Positions 47,025 through 58,980 of a DNA stretch of 64,000 nucleotides are shown here, in pieces. Within the stretch, counting starts at the first letter, position 1. Each line of letters opens with the position of its first letter. The translations under genes and the position numbers were made by a program. This DNA comes from Takakia lepidozioides. Its lineage: Eukaryota > Streptophyta > Takakiopsida > Takakiales > Takakiaceae. The DNA is taken from the NCBI GenBank assembly GCA_030704615.1, contig CM060733.1, forward strand, positions 1,116,001 to 1,180,000, read 5' to 3'. Below the pieces are notes generated by a model that saw only the letters and a list, made by a program, of their open reading frames with translations, had not been told where the DNA came from and did not search any database.

Positions 47025-50000
47025 TCATTCTCCTGCAGGTTTGGGAACAAAATGAGCATTTTTGCAATAAACAAAGAAAAAGGTGCATTGGGAGTTAACA
47101 AACCTCTTGTCAATCACTCCATGATGAATCCTCATGCGGCCTGCTTTCATATCCTCCACATACTGAGCAAGAGAAATGCTGGTTAAATCAACTTTTACAG
47201 TATAAAATTTAGGTCCTGAAACATATTGAAATGCACATCTTCTAAACGATTGACAGCAATTCCAGCACTAATATATTTTAGTACCGCAAAACTAAGCTTG
47301 ATCACTAGAGAGATTTTAACCTTCAAACCCTCATGTTCATCCCTGCTACAAGACCGACTTTAGTGTTCTGCTTGACATGTTCCAAAAGTGAGCAGAGGAG
47401 ACCTTGCAACACGGCACCCTCTAGATTCCGAGCTGAGCTTCTAGTGATGCTCATAGGACTCACCATCTTGAGGGCAACACTGATGGAGGAGAACGCAATC
47501 AGGTCAAAGGGGATCTCATCCAGTGCAAAGAGTGCACATTCCAGAGACTCTGGACCAGGAGAGAATTTGGGCTGCTTCAGCCGAGCCCTAAAGATTATGT
47601 AGCTCTGCACTGCACATGGTCGATATCAGTCAGTTACTACAATGTAGCTTCTCCCCCAGTAAGGGTGAGTGGGTAGAACAGACCGTATGCTAGAGCTTCA
47701 AAGGGCATAACCACAAATGCATGCTCAGTCTTGTTACAAGTCGCTAAATCTAGCCTGACTCCTATCACAAAGGTTGACTGACAAACCTCCCTGTTAAGAC
47801 GTCTTGCAAGGCTGGATCTGCTGAAAAGAACCACAGGTAAAGGCAATTTGTGAGTAACCTCACAAATACATTTTACATCCCTACGAGCTCCTCACCTGGC
47901 CAATGACGGGGATGTCAAGGTGTGCAAACTGGGATACCACTTCCACCTCTGCCTGAGCTTCCTCCCAAGTTTCTCTGGCTGCTCCTTCTGCAGCAGACTC
48001 CCCAAGCTCCATGTAACCTGCTGGCAACGTCCTGCAGTCCATGAGGATGTCAACCTGGGTCCAAGGATCTCATCACAAAGAAGTCAAAGCGTAACTGTTA
48101 CATGAAATCCCTTGCTGTTGCGGCATCCACAAAACTCTAATACGATCTTAACATATGTTTTCTGACATAAATTTAGGAGTGACTCAACCAATCAGCAATT
48201 GTCGAAGAGCATCGAAGTTATACAAGAATTTGTTCTTGTTCTATGGTCTCATACCATAGCCCATGCGACGGTTGAATACTTCTTCTGCAAAGCAGCACCT
48301 TGCCTTCATGCTCCACTAAGCAACCCACCACCTGCTATGCCCCAGTGCATACTTAGACATTATTCACAGTGGAATATGTCGCAGCTGATCTTTTCGATAT
48401 CAATTGCATGACTGATCCAAAGCTATGCATCCATCCATTCATGTATTCAATTACATACGGACACATGTGCATAGCCTCATTCATCCATCTAGTCTTTTAC
48501 TTGAGAAACTGCAAAGAAGAAAGAGAACCACTCTAGAATGTCGTCAGCAGATACTGCATGTTTTGCACAACAGTAAACAAGACTGTTGGTGTTCCTTATG
48601 AACACATAAATGTTTGCAACATCTCAGAAGGAACTATGCTTCTTGATAGTAATCTGCAGATGAGAGTTCACTTCACATTGCGAGCAAATAAGGGCTGAGA
48701 CTAGATGAACATCACAATCGTTCACGTGATCATATACACGCATCATGCACATGTACCACATCATACCATTTTGGGGTTCTGATAGTGGATGCAGCCGCAC
48801 ATGGTGCACACAGCCCGAAGCTCATGCTCACCATCTGGGATGCGCTGCTCAATGGCACCCCCACATGCTGGGCAGAAGCTCAACTTTGGTCCTGATATCT
48901 GCAAAGCACCATTCCCATCTGATTGCTCTAGGGGCTCCATTCTTTCATAAAGTTGAGATTAGCCAAATGATATGATGGCCAGTATTATCAAAGAAGACTT
49001 GTAGTAATGGCAACCTGACTGGCCACAGCGCAGGAAATGACATGAACTCAGAGAGGTTTGTTCTAGAGACCTATGGAACTCTAGACACATGTAAGGTTGC
49101 ATTAACCCAAGACAAGCCACACGGCAGACTGCCAAATTGTTTGACATGCCTCCTTTCTGTCATAGGACAAGGTGATTTCAGGCAATATTACTCCACTCTG
49201 TTGCAAGAGCTTGTATTGCTTTACCCGTAGGTCGTGGGAATCACATGCACTCATCTCACCAAATCATCTTTTGTGCAGGATTCTGATGCGGCCACGATTT
49301 TGATTTGGCCTCTACAGTACTGTCTATACTACCGACACCCTTTACTTGCATCCCAATTTCTCTGCCTCATCTCAAACCAGTGCTGGCTCCAACATTGTGA
49401 TTTCAAGGGCAAAGTCAATAGCAGCCCTCTAAATAACAAGCGTCCTCTAACGGAAGTCTTAATTTTAAGCCGAATTTCATTCTCTCGTGGATTAAAATCC
49501 ATTGACAAGCTCTGGGAAGATTCGTATCGCGAGAAACTATGCCCTTAGGAGATACATCATGGCCAATGTCCACAAACTACTTCCAAAAAGAATCCAGAAC
49601 ACAAAGCGCCGCTTGCACTGACCTTCCATGAGAAGAGTTGCAGTTCCCAAACCATGACCAATTCCGTCAATTCGCGTCTTAATTTCAACTATCGCACATG
49701 ATGAAAAAGAGCCAGAACGAGAATGTCACTTACCTTCAACCTCGGCACTGTTTGCACGGCGGTCGGGGGCAGTTCCGGGCCTGCCCTGGAGATACAACGC
49801 TCCGTACGCTGCTCCATAAATCTGCCAACCCCAAAGAATCTTCTTCCCAATCTCCCAGGCCCCCTTACCACCTCTCTCCACACTGGCGGACCTCCTGAGA
49901 ACGAGGTACAAGGTAGGTAGGAGCTCCGGCTATGGCTGCCTGCTATAGTCGGCTTGTGAACACCACGGAATCTTCCAGATGATGAGGAATTAGCAACTGG

Positions 50001-50144
50001 AGACGACCCAACTGGAAACTGAGGAGCAGAATGGAATACAGATGTGATGGGGGCAGCTGGATCCGAGAGAGAAGGGTGGGCAGCAAGGCGAGTGAAACAC
50101 AGAGAGGGTCTGGCTAGGCATCCTCTGGCTATACTACCTCCCAT
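47025..50144 (-). CDS. NUDX23: Plastid Nudix hydrolase, NUDX23 type (FAD/ADP-ribose pyrophosphatase)
   Basis: Six exons: 50144-49734, 48898-48767, 48331-48255, 48031-47896, 47604-47464, 47162-47025; 344 residues, all phases agree. The first 100 or so residues are rich in Ser, Ala and Arg, as expected for a chloroplast transit peptide. Exon 2 is a C4 zinc ribbon ([20 protein letters not shown], then CTMCG...YQNPKM); exon 3 continues [15 protein letters not shown] and PSHGLW; exon 4 holds the Nudix box [20 protein letters not shown]; exon 5 has [20 protein letters not shown]. In Arabidopsis the homologue hydrolyses FAD and ADP-ribose in plastids and helps flavin balance; that function is inferred. 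The Nudix box keeps the RE and EE acidic residues but has Gln (47955-47953) where the consensus has Gly. The last exon may be read to TGA at 47027-47025, or a further exon may follow a possible donor in DKR. Confidence 0.92.
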
Positions 50145-51987
50145 GGCTTCCCCGACGCTATCAAGACTCCATTCTTCTGAAAGCCATATGTCTTACGACA
50201 TATCCTTCACCGCTTCAGCCCATCAACCCCACATTTCGACAACAGACAACAATCTCCTGCATTCCATTCCATGACAAGCAGGGCCGAGGGAGGAGACCAG
50301 AACGAGCTTACGCCTGCGGTGTGAACACTTCCATTCGACCTCGTAACGTTATCTTTGGATGACACACCAAACGGACGGATGAATGCATGAGCCCACTGCT
50401 CGTCTCCCATATAAATCTTTCTCGCAGTCTTTTCATCTCTCTTCAACCTCTCGAGTCCTGAGTCCTGATTGAGAGATCCTCAAGCCCTGCTTCCCCAGAG
50501 CCGAGGACAAATGCTCTTGCATGAAAAGAGATTCTTCTCTCTTGGCAGCAGTCAATCAATATTCAATCTTAGTTCTCTGCAACCTTCACATGGGTTTATG
50601 TGTGCTGCAGGTTTTCGGAACTAGATAAGCTTATGAAAACCATGTGGCAAAGCTGGAACTCTCCATAGTTCCTTCAGTAATTGGTTCGCACTTACCGGTC
50701 GACGTGGGCGTCACTTTCATGTGGGTTTCCACGTCGGTGTTGAAGGTGTAGCAGGAAGGAAGAATGACATACGTAGCTCATGGTGAGAGGAGTACGCAAA
50801 TTATTTTCCCAGCTGTAGATTTTCATGGTTTGAAGTACTGCAAGGCAGCTAGAAGGTTGACATTTTTCCAGGTGTAGTTCAAGTGTTTTGTAACATTCCG
50901 AATATCAGGAACGTGAGAAAGTGCTTGAGATTTCACAAGAAGAACCAACTGGTAGTTGACTGGTAGTGTAGGAGGATCAATTCAGCGACTTGATGTCAAA
51001 TGTGCCTAAAGTGGTGATGCACCTGAGATGCGAAGTTGCGGGGCCAGAAATGCACAGGGAGATAGAAAGGGGGGAGAGACTGCCAATCTGGTTGGCCCCA
51101 AGCCCACATTTTCACAATTATTCACAATATCAAAAGCAGCTAACTGTAACCATCACCTCGATGAATACTGTAAACGAGTCTCACACAGGAGTTGCTGGTC
51201 ATATGCAATAGAACAAACTATATGTCAAATATGTAACTAACATTCACTGGAGGTAGAAGTAGTCTTGTAAGTTCAAGTTGCCAGTGGTCTGCCTCCATAT
51301 ATATCCGTGTTATGCAACTGGTTGGAAAACCAAGTTCCTCGCTCTAGTTCTTGAAGAGACATGAGCACTACAAAACTGTGCTAGCACGTGGGTTGGCTAG
51401 CACCGACTGGTAATCTCACAGGGTGAGGCCCACACCATCGCATAGACAATGTACAATGTCCTATGCTCCGTTCATCTGTAGAACACCGTCACAAAATTTG
51501 CACGCATCTGTTTTCAACGTACAAGCTAAGCATGTAAGCTCTGCACTGGCTTACATGGACAGCCAACTTCTGCTTCCTTTCCCCAGAAGAGGGTTCCTGT
51601 GCAAAACACATTCCTTTGAGTGCATCCATTCGTTAACTTCCAACAATCATCGAAGTTCATCAAGAGAAGTACTGTAAGAAGAATACATGAGGAAAAGGCA
51701 GGATGCATATTGCTTAGGAAGTGCGGGGAAGTATATGTGCGCAATTGTCAAGCCGCGTACCTGCTGGGCGCATCAGGAGGTCATGAACGGTCTAGGCATC
51801 CGCCGCTGAGTAAACAGCACACGAATGGTTAATGGAATCTCGAGCATATGCCTTGCATTAACAACAAACTTCAAAGGTGAGAGGAAACTGCAACCAAATG
51901 GAATGAGTTGAAAGCATCGACAAACAACTAATCCACGGAACAACATGATGCAAAACAGAAATCTATCAGAACAAAATCTTCGCTTAC
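50145..51987. other. Intergenic, upstream of the Nudix hydrolase
   Basis: 1.8 kb expected to hold the Nudix promoter. I see no convincing ORF, repeat family or RNA gene. Confidence 0.4.
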
Positions 51988-52294
51988 TTCTTCCGGACTT
52001 GCCACCCGATTTCCCCGCATTCTCAGAACCACCACTCTTCGCAGCGTCCTGTGCAGCCTGGCGATCCGCTTCTTTGAAAGCCTATGTAATTGCTTTCCCC
52101 TCTTCAACATCATCCATGTTATACATCTTCAGACCATAAGAGTGCATGAAGCTCTGATGTCCTCCAAATCCCTTGTGGATGGAATAGTCAGACGGTCCTG
52201 AGGCAATGCTGCCGGAACTCTTGGTCCCCGACTGGGATGAACCTTTAGATTGTTGCAGAGAGCCTGTTTTCTCGTTTCCTGGCTTGGACGCCAT
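51988..52294 (-). pseudogene. Short plant-like ORF with an in-frame TAG (unknown function)
   Basis: From ATG at 52294 it encodes a Ser/Gly/Lys-rich head, then SDYSIHKGFGGHQSFMHSYG and LKMYNMDDVEEGKAIT, and meets TAG at 52084-52082 after 70 codons. The same frame goes on without further stops in a hydrophilic, clearly protein-like way (AFKEADRQAAQDAAKSGG, ENAGKSGGKSGR) to a good donor GTAAGC at 51987. I do not recognise the family. Either the 70-residue product is real and the rest is coincidence, or the TAG is a recent nonsense change in a conserved gene. The sequence TTACATAG|G looks like a 3' splice site, but no donor at a workable distance was found. Confidence 0.5.
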
Positions 52295-52729
52295 GGGTCC
52301 GAATCGTCAAGCAAGAACCTCCCAGCACCTAAGGTAGTATCGTAGTATCCGACCCTCCAACCCTCGATGTCTTAAACAACGCTAATGCCCAGAAAGAGAA
52401 CCCAATTGCAGAAGAAGAAGAAGAGGCGAGGGCATGAAGAGCATGAACTACCTTTGGCAACGTAACGTAATCCTTGTCCTATGTCAACAGTAATATGATA
52501 AGACAGAGTGGAGGTGATGCGGTTTTTGAGGTCCTGTGATCTGACAAGGCAATGAGGGCAAAGCATGTGGTCATCAAGATTAGCCACTCTCACTTAATGA
52601 AGGAGAGATCAAGTGTGATTTTGGTGTGCAAATCAGCGTACCTGGATGTTCATGAGTGTTTGGAATCTGGATGAAACTGCTATGATGCTCTGCAGGAAGT
52701 TCTGATTGGTTTTAGCACTGCATGCACTA

Positions 52730-52788
52730 GGTCCCATAAGCTCTATGAGCTTTCCGCGGACGTTATAAAGCACCATTTCGTTTCATTA
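52730..52788 (+). mobile_element. LINE-A 3' terminal scrap
   Basis: CCATAAGCTCTATGAGC, CGCGGACGTTATAAAGCACC and a degenerate ATTTC tail; about 59 bp only. Confidence 0.7.
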
Positions 52789-54628
52789 CCCCATCATCTG
52801 CTTAGCACGTTCTGAGAGCTATTTCCCCTCTGAGAAGCCGAACCCACGGAGGATTGGAGAATATCCTGGGGACGGAAGCTTAGCTTCACAAGTTACTTAG
52901 GGGATCGGCATCCATCCATGACTCATCCTACGAAACCAGGGTCTAGTACAAACATACTGTAGAGATACCAAGAGGAAGCACGATTTGAACTTGGTGATTT
53001 CTATGGGCACGCATACGCGGCAGGAAAGAGAAAGAGAAATCGACTTTAGAGGAGAGCAAATGTGGACCCCTGGAGTGGAGGCTGATTCTTTGGGCACCCA
53101 ACAGCAATGGCGACAGAGATTTAGTACGTGATTTTTCCCTGCATGGTATACATAAGAGAAAACGAAGATGATGGCATGCATGGCTGCAAAATGAGAAGCT
53201 CTCCTTTTAAAACAGAGTTGTTCATATGAGGGCATACGAATTGCACGTAGAATTACAACTAAGAGAGATGAAGGGCGGGGGGTTACAAAGAGAAGCGGTT
53301 ATGTACATTTGCCGTTCTGCCATGAGGGATGGGTTTGATGTTGGCAGTGCACATGGCGAGTGCCCTTATAGAAGCTGAGAAGCTTCAGGAGACGAAGAAG
53401 AAAAGCAGGCACAAAAGCTCAGCACCTCACACAGAGGAACGTCCAACGAACTCATCAGAGGTTCATTTCTCTCTAGGATAGGGGGGCTCTTTATCCACCA
53501 TCACATTGTCCAATTTGTTTCTAAGGATTTCATCAAACAGTACACTGTCAGCAATTCAACTTTGCCTACTATCAACAGCTCAAAGTGAGCTGGAATTGAC
53601 AGACATGTACAACAAACCCCAAGGGCCGCATGCTCAATCTTCTCCTGGAGAATCAAGCCAGTGCAGATTTGTTTAGCCTTAGAGACCGATCTCACTCCAC
53701 CCTTTCTTGGTCTCATCCGCATGCAGACAATCCCATTAGAAATTGATACAAATCCAGGAGGTCTAATATCTCTCTCTTTCTTTCCCTACACATTCAACAG
53801 AGTAAATCACCACAGGCATTTAATTCATATGATCCCTGTTGACTCCAACCTTTCAACCTGCAGATGAACTTTAGGGAGGGGAAAATTGCTCTACCTTTAG
53901 ATACAACACGCAACAAAATTGCCCCAACACCAGTGGCATGTCAGCGAAATCCCTACCAATATGAGCTTTTGCGGAAGCAAGTGCACCGCAAGCATGTTGA
54001 CAAAGAAGCTAATGCGTATGCAGGGAAATTCATACGAAAAATCAACACAATGTCCAATGCTATCCAGAGACACGAGTTCCAACTCAAACGGTAACCTTGC
54101 AATTACCTGAGTGAGCCTCATTCATCATACATGGGCTAGTACCTGATGAGTAGTAGAAAAACTGAGTATAAAAGAGGCAGGAAGTATGGAGGTGTTTGAA
54201 AATGGAGATAAGAAAGTGCATAAATGACATGAAAGATGTAAGCATAAAAGAATCTTTCATGTTGTGAGCTCTAAGTCTAACGTGGGCACTTCATCACTTG
54301 TGTATCAGGGCGCATGACATGTCCAAAGCACAATCCTTGGTGGCTCAAAGGAGAAAAGGGAATGAATCTCAAGCAGCTTAAGGTCCTCCATAAACCAAGC
54401 TTTCGTTGCAGCAGCGTTCGGACAGCAATAAGAATGAAGTAAATTTTTGCTACTTCGGAAAAGTAGGAGAATATTTGGGGACTGGAAAGGGAAAAAAAAG
54501 AGTGGATCTATCTAAATTATGAATAATTTCTTGTCGCTGAATTTTTTGTCTACATACTGTGCAGCAAGGACCTATTGATAAGGTCCTCAAATTCCATAAT
54601 ATCATCTATCAGGCGCTGTGCACTAACA
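52789..54628. other. Intergenic between the short ORF and the reductase
   Basis: No gene that I can support. Small frames at 53.5-54.1 kb on both strands look random in composition. Confidence 0.4.
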
Positions 54629-57346
54629 TCAATCATCATTCACCAGAAAAACTTTTCCTCCCCGCCCCATCTCCTGCAATGGCATGACAACACAGTTAGT
54701 CCCATCCAGGGTTGTCCGGATTTTGTGGGTGAAATGCAGGATGAACTACTGTGTCTTCTCAAGCGCAATGCATACCAGGCTTTTCCGAATGGCCTCGCCG
54801 AAACGCTGCAAGGGAAACTTCTCGCCTGAGAGAGGCTCCATGACCTTGGATGCCAGCAGCTGCATGACAGTAGCACCAAACTCCACCATCCTACTTGGTG
54901 GCAACTTTCCTGTCCAAGCAGTCAACCAGAATCCTCGAAGTGTTATGTCACGGAAGAGCAAATCTGCAATGGCAACTTGTCCAACCTCTCCGTCGAGAGC
55001 ACCGTACACCAAAACTTCTCCGCTCTGCCTTACTGCGGCGACCAGTGTCTGCAATCCCACCATACCAACCACTCCCAAGTAAAGTCATTTATGTTGACCA
55101 CCGCAACATGCATAACTCAGCCCAGATCCCAGGTGATTACCTCTCTCCCTCTTCCTCCCAATAGTCATAATTAACAGAGGGTTCTGAGCAGATGTCACTG
55201 CACACCGACACTAATGTTTGATGCTAATCTTGATTGCTTGGGATCTTTTGCTCTTTAAGTGGACTTTTTAGCTACCATCATCAATCAGTATGGAGGATCT
55301 TGACCCAATAAGGAAAAGCCTGTCTCAGTTTCTGTAAAAGGACATAAGTACTGTCCATGAGATGACAAGCAACATTGACACTGTCGAGCTGGCTTGATTC
55401 CTCATTGCCTATACTGACCATTCACAAATACAGCCCATCTCCGTAAACAAAAAGACAAAAGCGAGAGCACACACAACATCTCTTACAGTCGAGAGGCCTC
55501 CAAATATAACCCTATTAATACAGAAAGTGTTGGAGGGCTGAAAAACGGTACTGTTCACTGAGGAAGGGAATAACCTTGGTGACAACACCACCCACAGCAT
55601 CAATGGCTGCATAGGCCAAATCACCTCCAGTAATTTGTTTTACACGCTCCTCAACATTTTCCTTACAGTAGTTGATCACCTCATCTGCTCCAATGGCTTT
55701 GAGCTCCTCTATCTGCTCACTGCGGCGCACCAAATTTATTGTCTGCAATCAAACCCCCCCTTCCTCTTATCTCACTTTGCACTTCCTGTAGTAAATATAG
55801 CTGGTCAACCAAATTTGAAAACTTACTACAAAAACTCTGAGTGCTCTGCAAGGTGAACCTGTTTACTGGATTCGTGTTGTTTGCACTGGATGAGAACATT
55901 CAGGGGGAGGAATAGAAACCTCCGATGGCCGCTTGAGGGATTGAATGTAGAAGTTACTGTCAGCAGGCCAGCACTTCTAGCCAGAACCAGACAGGATGTG
56001 GCAGACTTGCCTTGATTCCTTGGTGGCGTGCTAGTTGAATAATCATGCGTCCAAGAACAGATCCTGCAGCTGACTGCAACAGGTACTTGCCCTTTGGCAC
56101 CTTCACCTCTTCCAGCATTGCGCAAGCTGCCTCCAATCCCGACATTGACAAGTTGAGTACTTCCACACCATAAATCTTACCCATAGGAAGAAATGCACCA
56201 CTTGAAATAATGCCTCCAGACTGGGAAAACTACTGTCTGCATATCTACCACATCTCTAACAATTGGACCAACATATAACCCCTGCAACTGCCACCAAGTG
56301 ACCTGGGGCTGATATTAACATAAGGGTTTGACTGCAAGCAATTTAAACACCCAAACCCAGTGGCAAAAATCAGGCAGAATGGTGTGAGGGATTTGTATCG
56401 ATTCCAGTATTTGTGAACTGCAATGCGTCTGAAAAATGTACAAAGGTTCCTTTTGTATTTAACGCATGCAGCAAGCACTAGAGCAAACAGAATTTTGAGT
56501 GGAGCTGCTCAGTAACCATCCTGCATGGCAAGTCAGCATTGGACACCATCTGCAGATTTCCAGCACGGGCAGCTTAAGTGCAATGGCGGCGAATTTTCCC
56601 CAGAGAGAACACATCCCTGCCTGGGATATACAGAGACAAACCTGTCCAGGGGTTGACTACGAATTGCGATGCAATCTCATTGGAGATGGAGTCCGGAATG
56701 GGGAAGGCGGCCTGGGCGGGCACCACAATGAATTCTTGCCAAGTTCCTTCCCCTGTCTTAGCGGAATCCGTCAGCGGGACCACACGCTGGCCCACCTGCA
56801 AGTGTGTCACTGTTTCCCCCACCTGCAACCCCACCGTCTTCTCGTTAAAGTGTACGTGAGGCTAGGTCTTTGTGTGGCTTATGTACTCATAAACTTTAGT
56901 GCAATCCAGCACAACCAGTAAACCCGCAAAAATCAATTAAGACTCAGGAGATCCAACTTCTGCCACTGGCTGTTTCAATGTGTCTTTTCCAAAAAATCAT
57001 ACCGAACAACATGCAGTCTTCGCTTGGAGAGGAAAAACAGTTGTCTAAAATGTCAAGAAGGATCGAAATTGAAGTATGTCCTAAACTACCAGGCCAAAGA
57101 GAACACCTCATGAACTTCGCCCATGCCTTCATGGCCAAGCGTGATGGGAAACGAATCTGCTCTCCAGCCTGGATACAATCCCTGCATGCTCAGGACATCA
57201 GAAGGGTTGATAGGCCTGCATAGCATGTGCACCACAACTTGGCCGGGCCCCGCCGATGGTGTTCTCCTCTCACGCAGAGCACAAGCCTTCATAGGATCCT
57301 CATTGAACGCTACCATCTGCACAGCTTTGTGCATCTTCCCCGCCAT
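54629..57346 (-). CDS. Medium-chain reductase, enoyl thioester/quinone oxidoreductase (MECR-like)
   Basis: Six exons: 57346-57107, 56822-56642, 56126-56011, 55742-55575, 55048-54776, 54673-54629; 340 residues, phases agree. N-terminal GroES-like domain: PINPSDVLSMQGLYPGWRA includes the NPSD motif and the Tyr that is catalytic in enoyl thioester reductases, then LGHEGMGEV and VGQRVVPLTD. The Rossmann domain has KYLLQSAAGSVLGRMIIQLA, with AAGSxxG for NADPH, and LKAIGADEVINY. The C-terminus closes with GRGGKVFLV. No zinc ligands are seen. It should reduce an alpha,beta-unsaturated acyl thioester or carbonyl with NADPH; the substrate is unknown. No organelle targeting peptide is obvious, unlike mitochondrial MECR, so a cytosolic bacterial-type homologue is possible. 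Intron 3 has a GC donor (56010-56009, AAG|GCAAGT). Confidence 0.9.
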
Positions 57347-58600
57347 AGCTCACCACCCAATTGATACCCGCAAGCTTGACAAGCCACAAGAGACCCTCAC
57401 AGCTTGTGGCAAGCGCACCAACACTCAAGGAGTTCGAAGACTACAATGCTTACATCCCAGTCATCTTTGTGACTGAAGACTTGTGAGGCAGTGCATGCAG
57501 CCTCATCCTTCGTGTCCCTGGCTGCCAACCTACAAGTCGCCAAGGCAAAAGCTGTCGGAGATAAATCATGCTTAGTGCTGAATATAGAAAAGGCAATGAT
57601 TTGCAGTGCCTTGTTACATACTTAGACTCAATTGGTCGGAACATAAGGCAAGGACTACGCTTATCCAACGAGTTTAAGGCAAGCGTGAGGTGGTGCAGTG
57701 GGGCCCGCTGGCCGGAGCTGCAAAGAGGCTCCGGCGAACTACCAGTCAAATCTTATGCCCCATTGGGAAGGTGGGGAGCCCTCCACACCTCCTCTTCCCT
57801 CCGCATGCTCCCCACCTTTAGGACCATGTTCCCAAACAATCTCCAATTTTGCTCCCTTGTTCCCGATCCCTGCTCCCCTGTCCCGCTCCTCGATCCCTGC
57901 TTCCCATTGGGACAAGGGAGTGAGGAGGGGAGCGGGAAGAAGGGAGTGAGCCGCGTTACACACGGCGAGTAGGGGAGCGAGGACCAGGAACAGGGGAGGG
58001 AGCCCCATTCCACACCGCGAGTTGGGGAGCGAGCCATATTCACAGGACAAGGATAGGAGCGAAGACCAAGAACATGAGAGTGAGCTGCGTTCCACATGAC
58101 GATAAATGAGCAAGGACTTGGAACAAGGGAACGAGGACAAGGGATAGGAATTGGGGAGCGGGAACAAAGAGCGGACAAATGAGCGGACATTAGGAACAAG
58201 TCGGGTGTCGCGGCCCTTTGCCTTGAGGGCAGGGAGGTCGGGACATGAGAGGGGCTGCCCCTGTGGTGGGGGCAGTGGCAACAATAGATGGGGGGCTGAA
58301 GCACCCTTGAGTGCCCAAGGCAAGGAGGCGGAGGCGCTCACTAGGTGGAGCCCCGCATACCGGGTTGTGGTGGGGGTGGTTCCACGAGGGGTGGTGGTAG
58401 CTTAGTGGGACTTAGTGGGGGTGGCATAGGACTCACCATGGGGGCAGAGACCTTATGGTGGGAGTCGTGGGGAGTCTTGGGACTCATCACGGTCCAATGG
58501 GACCGTGGTAGGTGGGAAGACTCACCGCGACTCATCACCGAGAGTCGAGGGTTTTCGTGGTGGTTCGCCATAAAATGGCATGGTTGTTTGTGAAACCCCC
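57347..58600. other. Non-coding stretch with strand-biased, self-complementary sequence
   Basis: The reductase promoter should be at its left end. About 57790-57900 is pyrimidine-rich and 57905-58200 purine-rich, with GAGCCGCGTT/GAGCTGCGTT and GGGGAGCGAGGACCAGGAAC motifs recurring; the two halves are partly complementary. The right part probably belongs to the U3 of the Ty3 LTR. The long frames on either strand here are low-complexity by-products. Confidence 0.5.
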
Positions 58601-58617
58601 ACGGACAGTCACAGAAG

Positions 58618-58626
58618 TATATATAG
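58618..58626 (+). promoter_or_regulatory. TATA box of a Ty3/Gypsy LTR
   Basis: TATATATAG, about 300 bp before the primer-binding site, the position expected for the U3/R promoter. The left end of the LTR was not found, since the matching 3' LTR is not in the window. Confidence 0.6.
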
Positions 58627-58927
58627 GGAGTAGTAACCCCGAGAACGGTGCAAGCCCGTTGGTGACCAAAAATTAGTGAGTAAGCGTGCGAGCCGGAAAG
58701 CGACCAAGGTGTGGGGAGCTGTTCCGGACTGCCATCGACCAAAGGGAATTTCCACTTGGCCCAAATTGAGAGAGGGTCTCATGGAGGAGTAAAGGGGGAC
58801 CGTTATGTCCCGGTGAGCAGCCGAAGCTCCGAGTTGGCCCGTCGGCCAGTTTGGGAGTTAGGCGCGCGCATCAAAACGAGTAACTATGACTTGAAGGGGA
58901 GCTTACCGAAGTGAGGTGCGCGACACT

Positions 58928-58939
58928 TGGTATCAGAGC
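58928..58939 (+). promoter_or_regulatory. Primer-binding site (tRNA-iMet) of the Ty3 element
   Basis: TGGTATCAGAGC, preceded by an LTR-like end GCGCGACA. It is 42 bp upstream of the gag start codon. Confidence 0.85.
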
Positions 58940-58980
58940 ATAGAGTTTAGTACGCGATCGTCCTTGGGATCGGCCTCATC

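Noticed and set aside
49734-49900. Plus-strand frames opposite Nudix exon 1
   Set aside because: Shadows of the transit-peptide exon, which is GC-rich and so open on both strands.
57739-58341. Long open frames on minus and plus
   Set aside because: Low-complexity, strand-biased sequence; no domain; overlapping frames are open in several phases at once.
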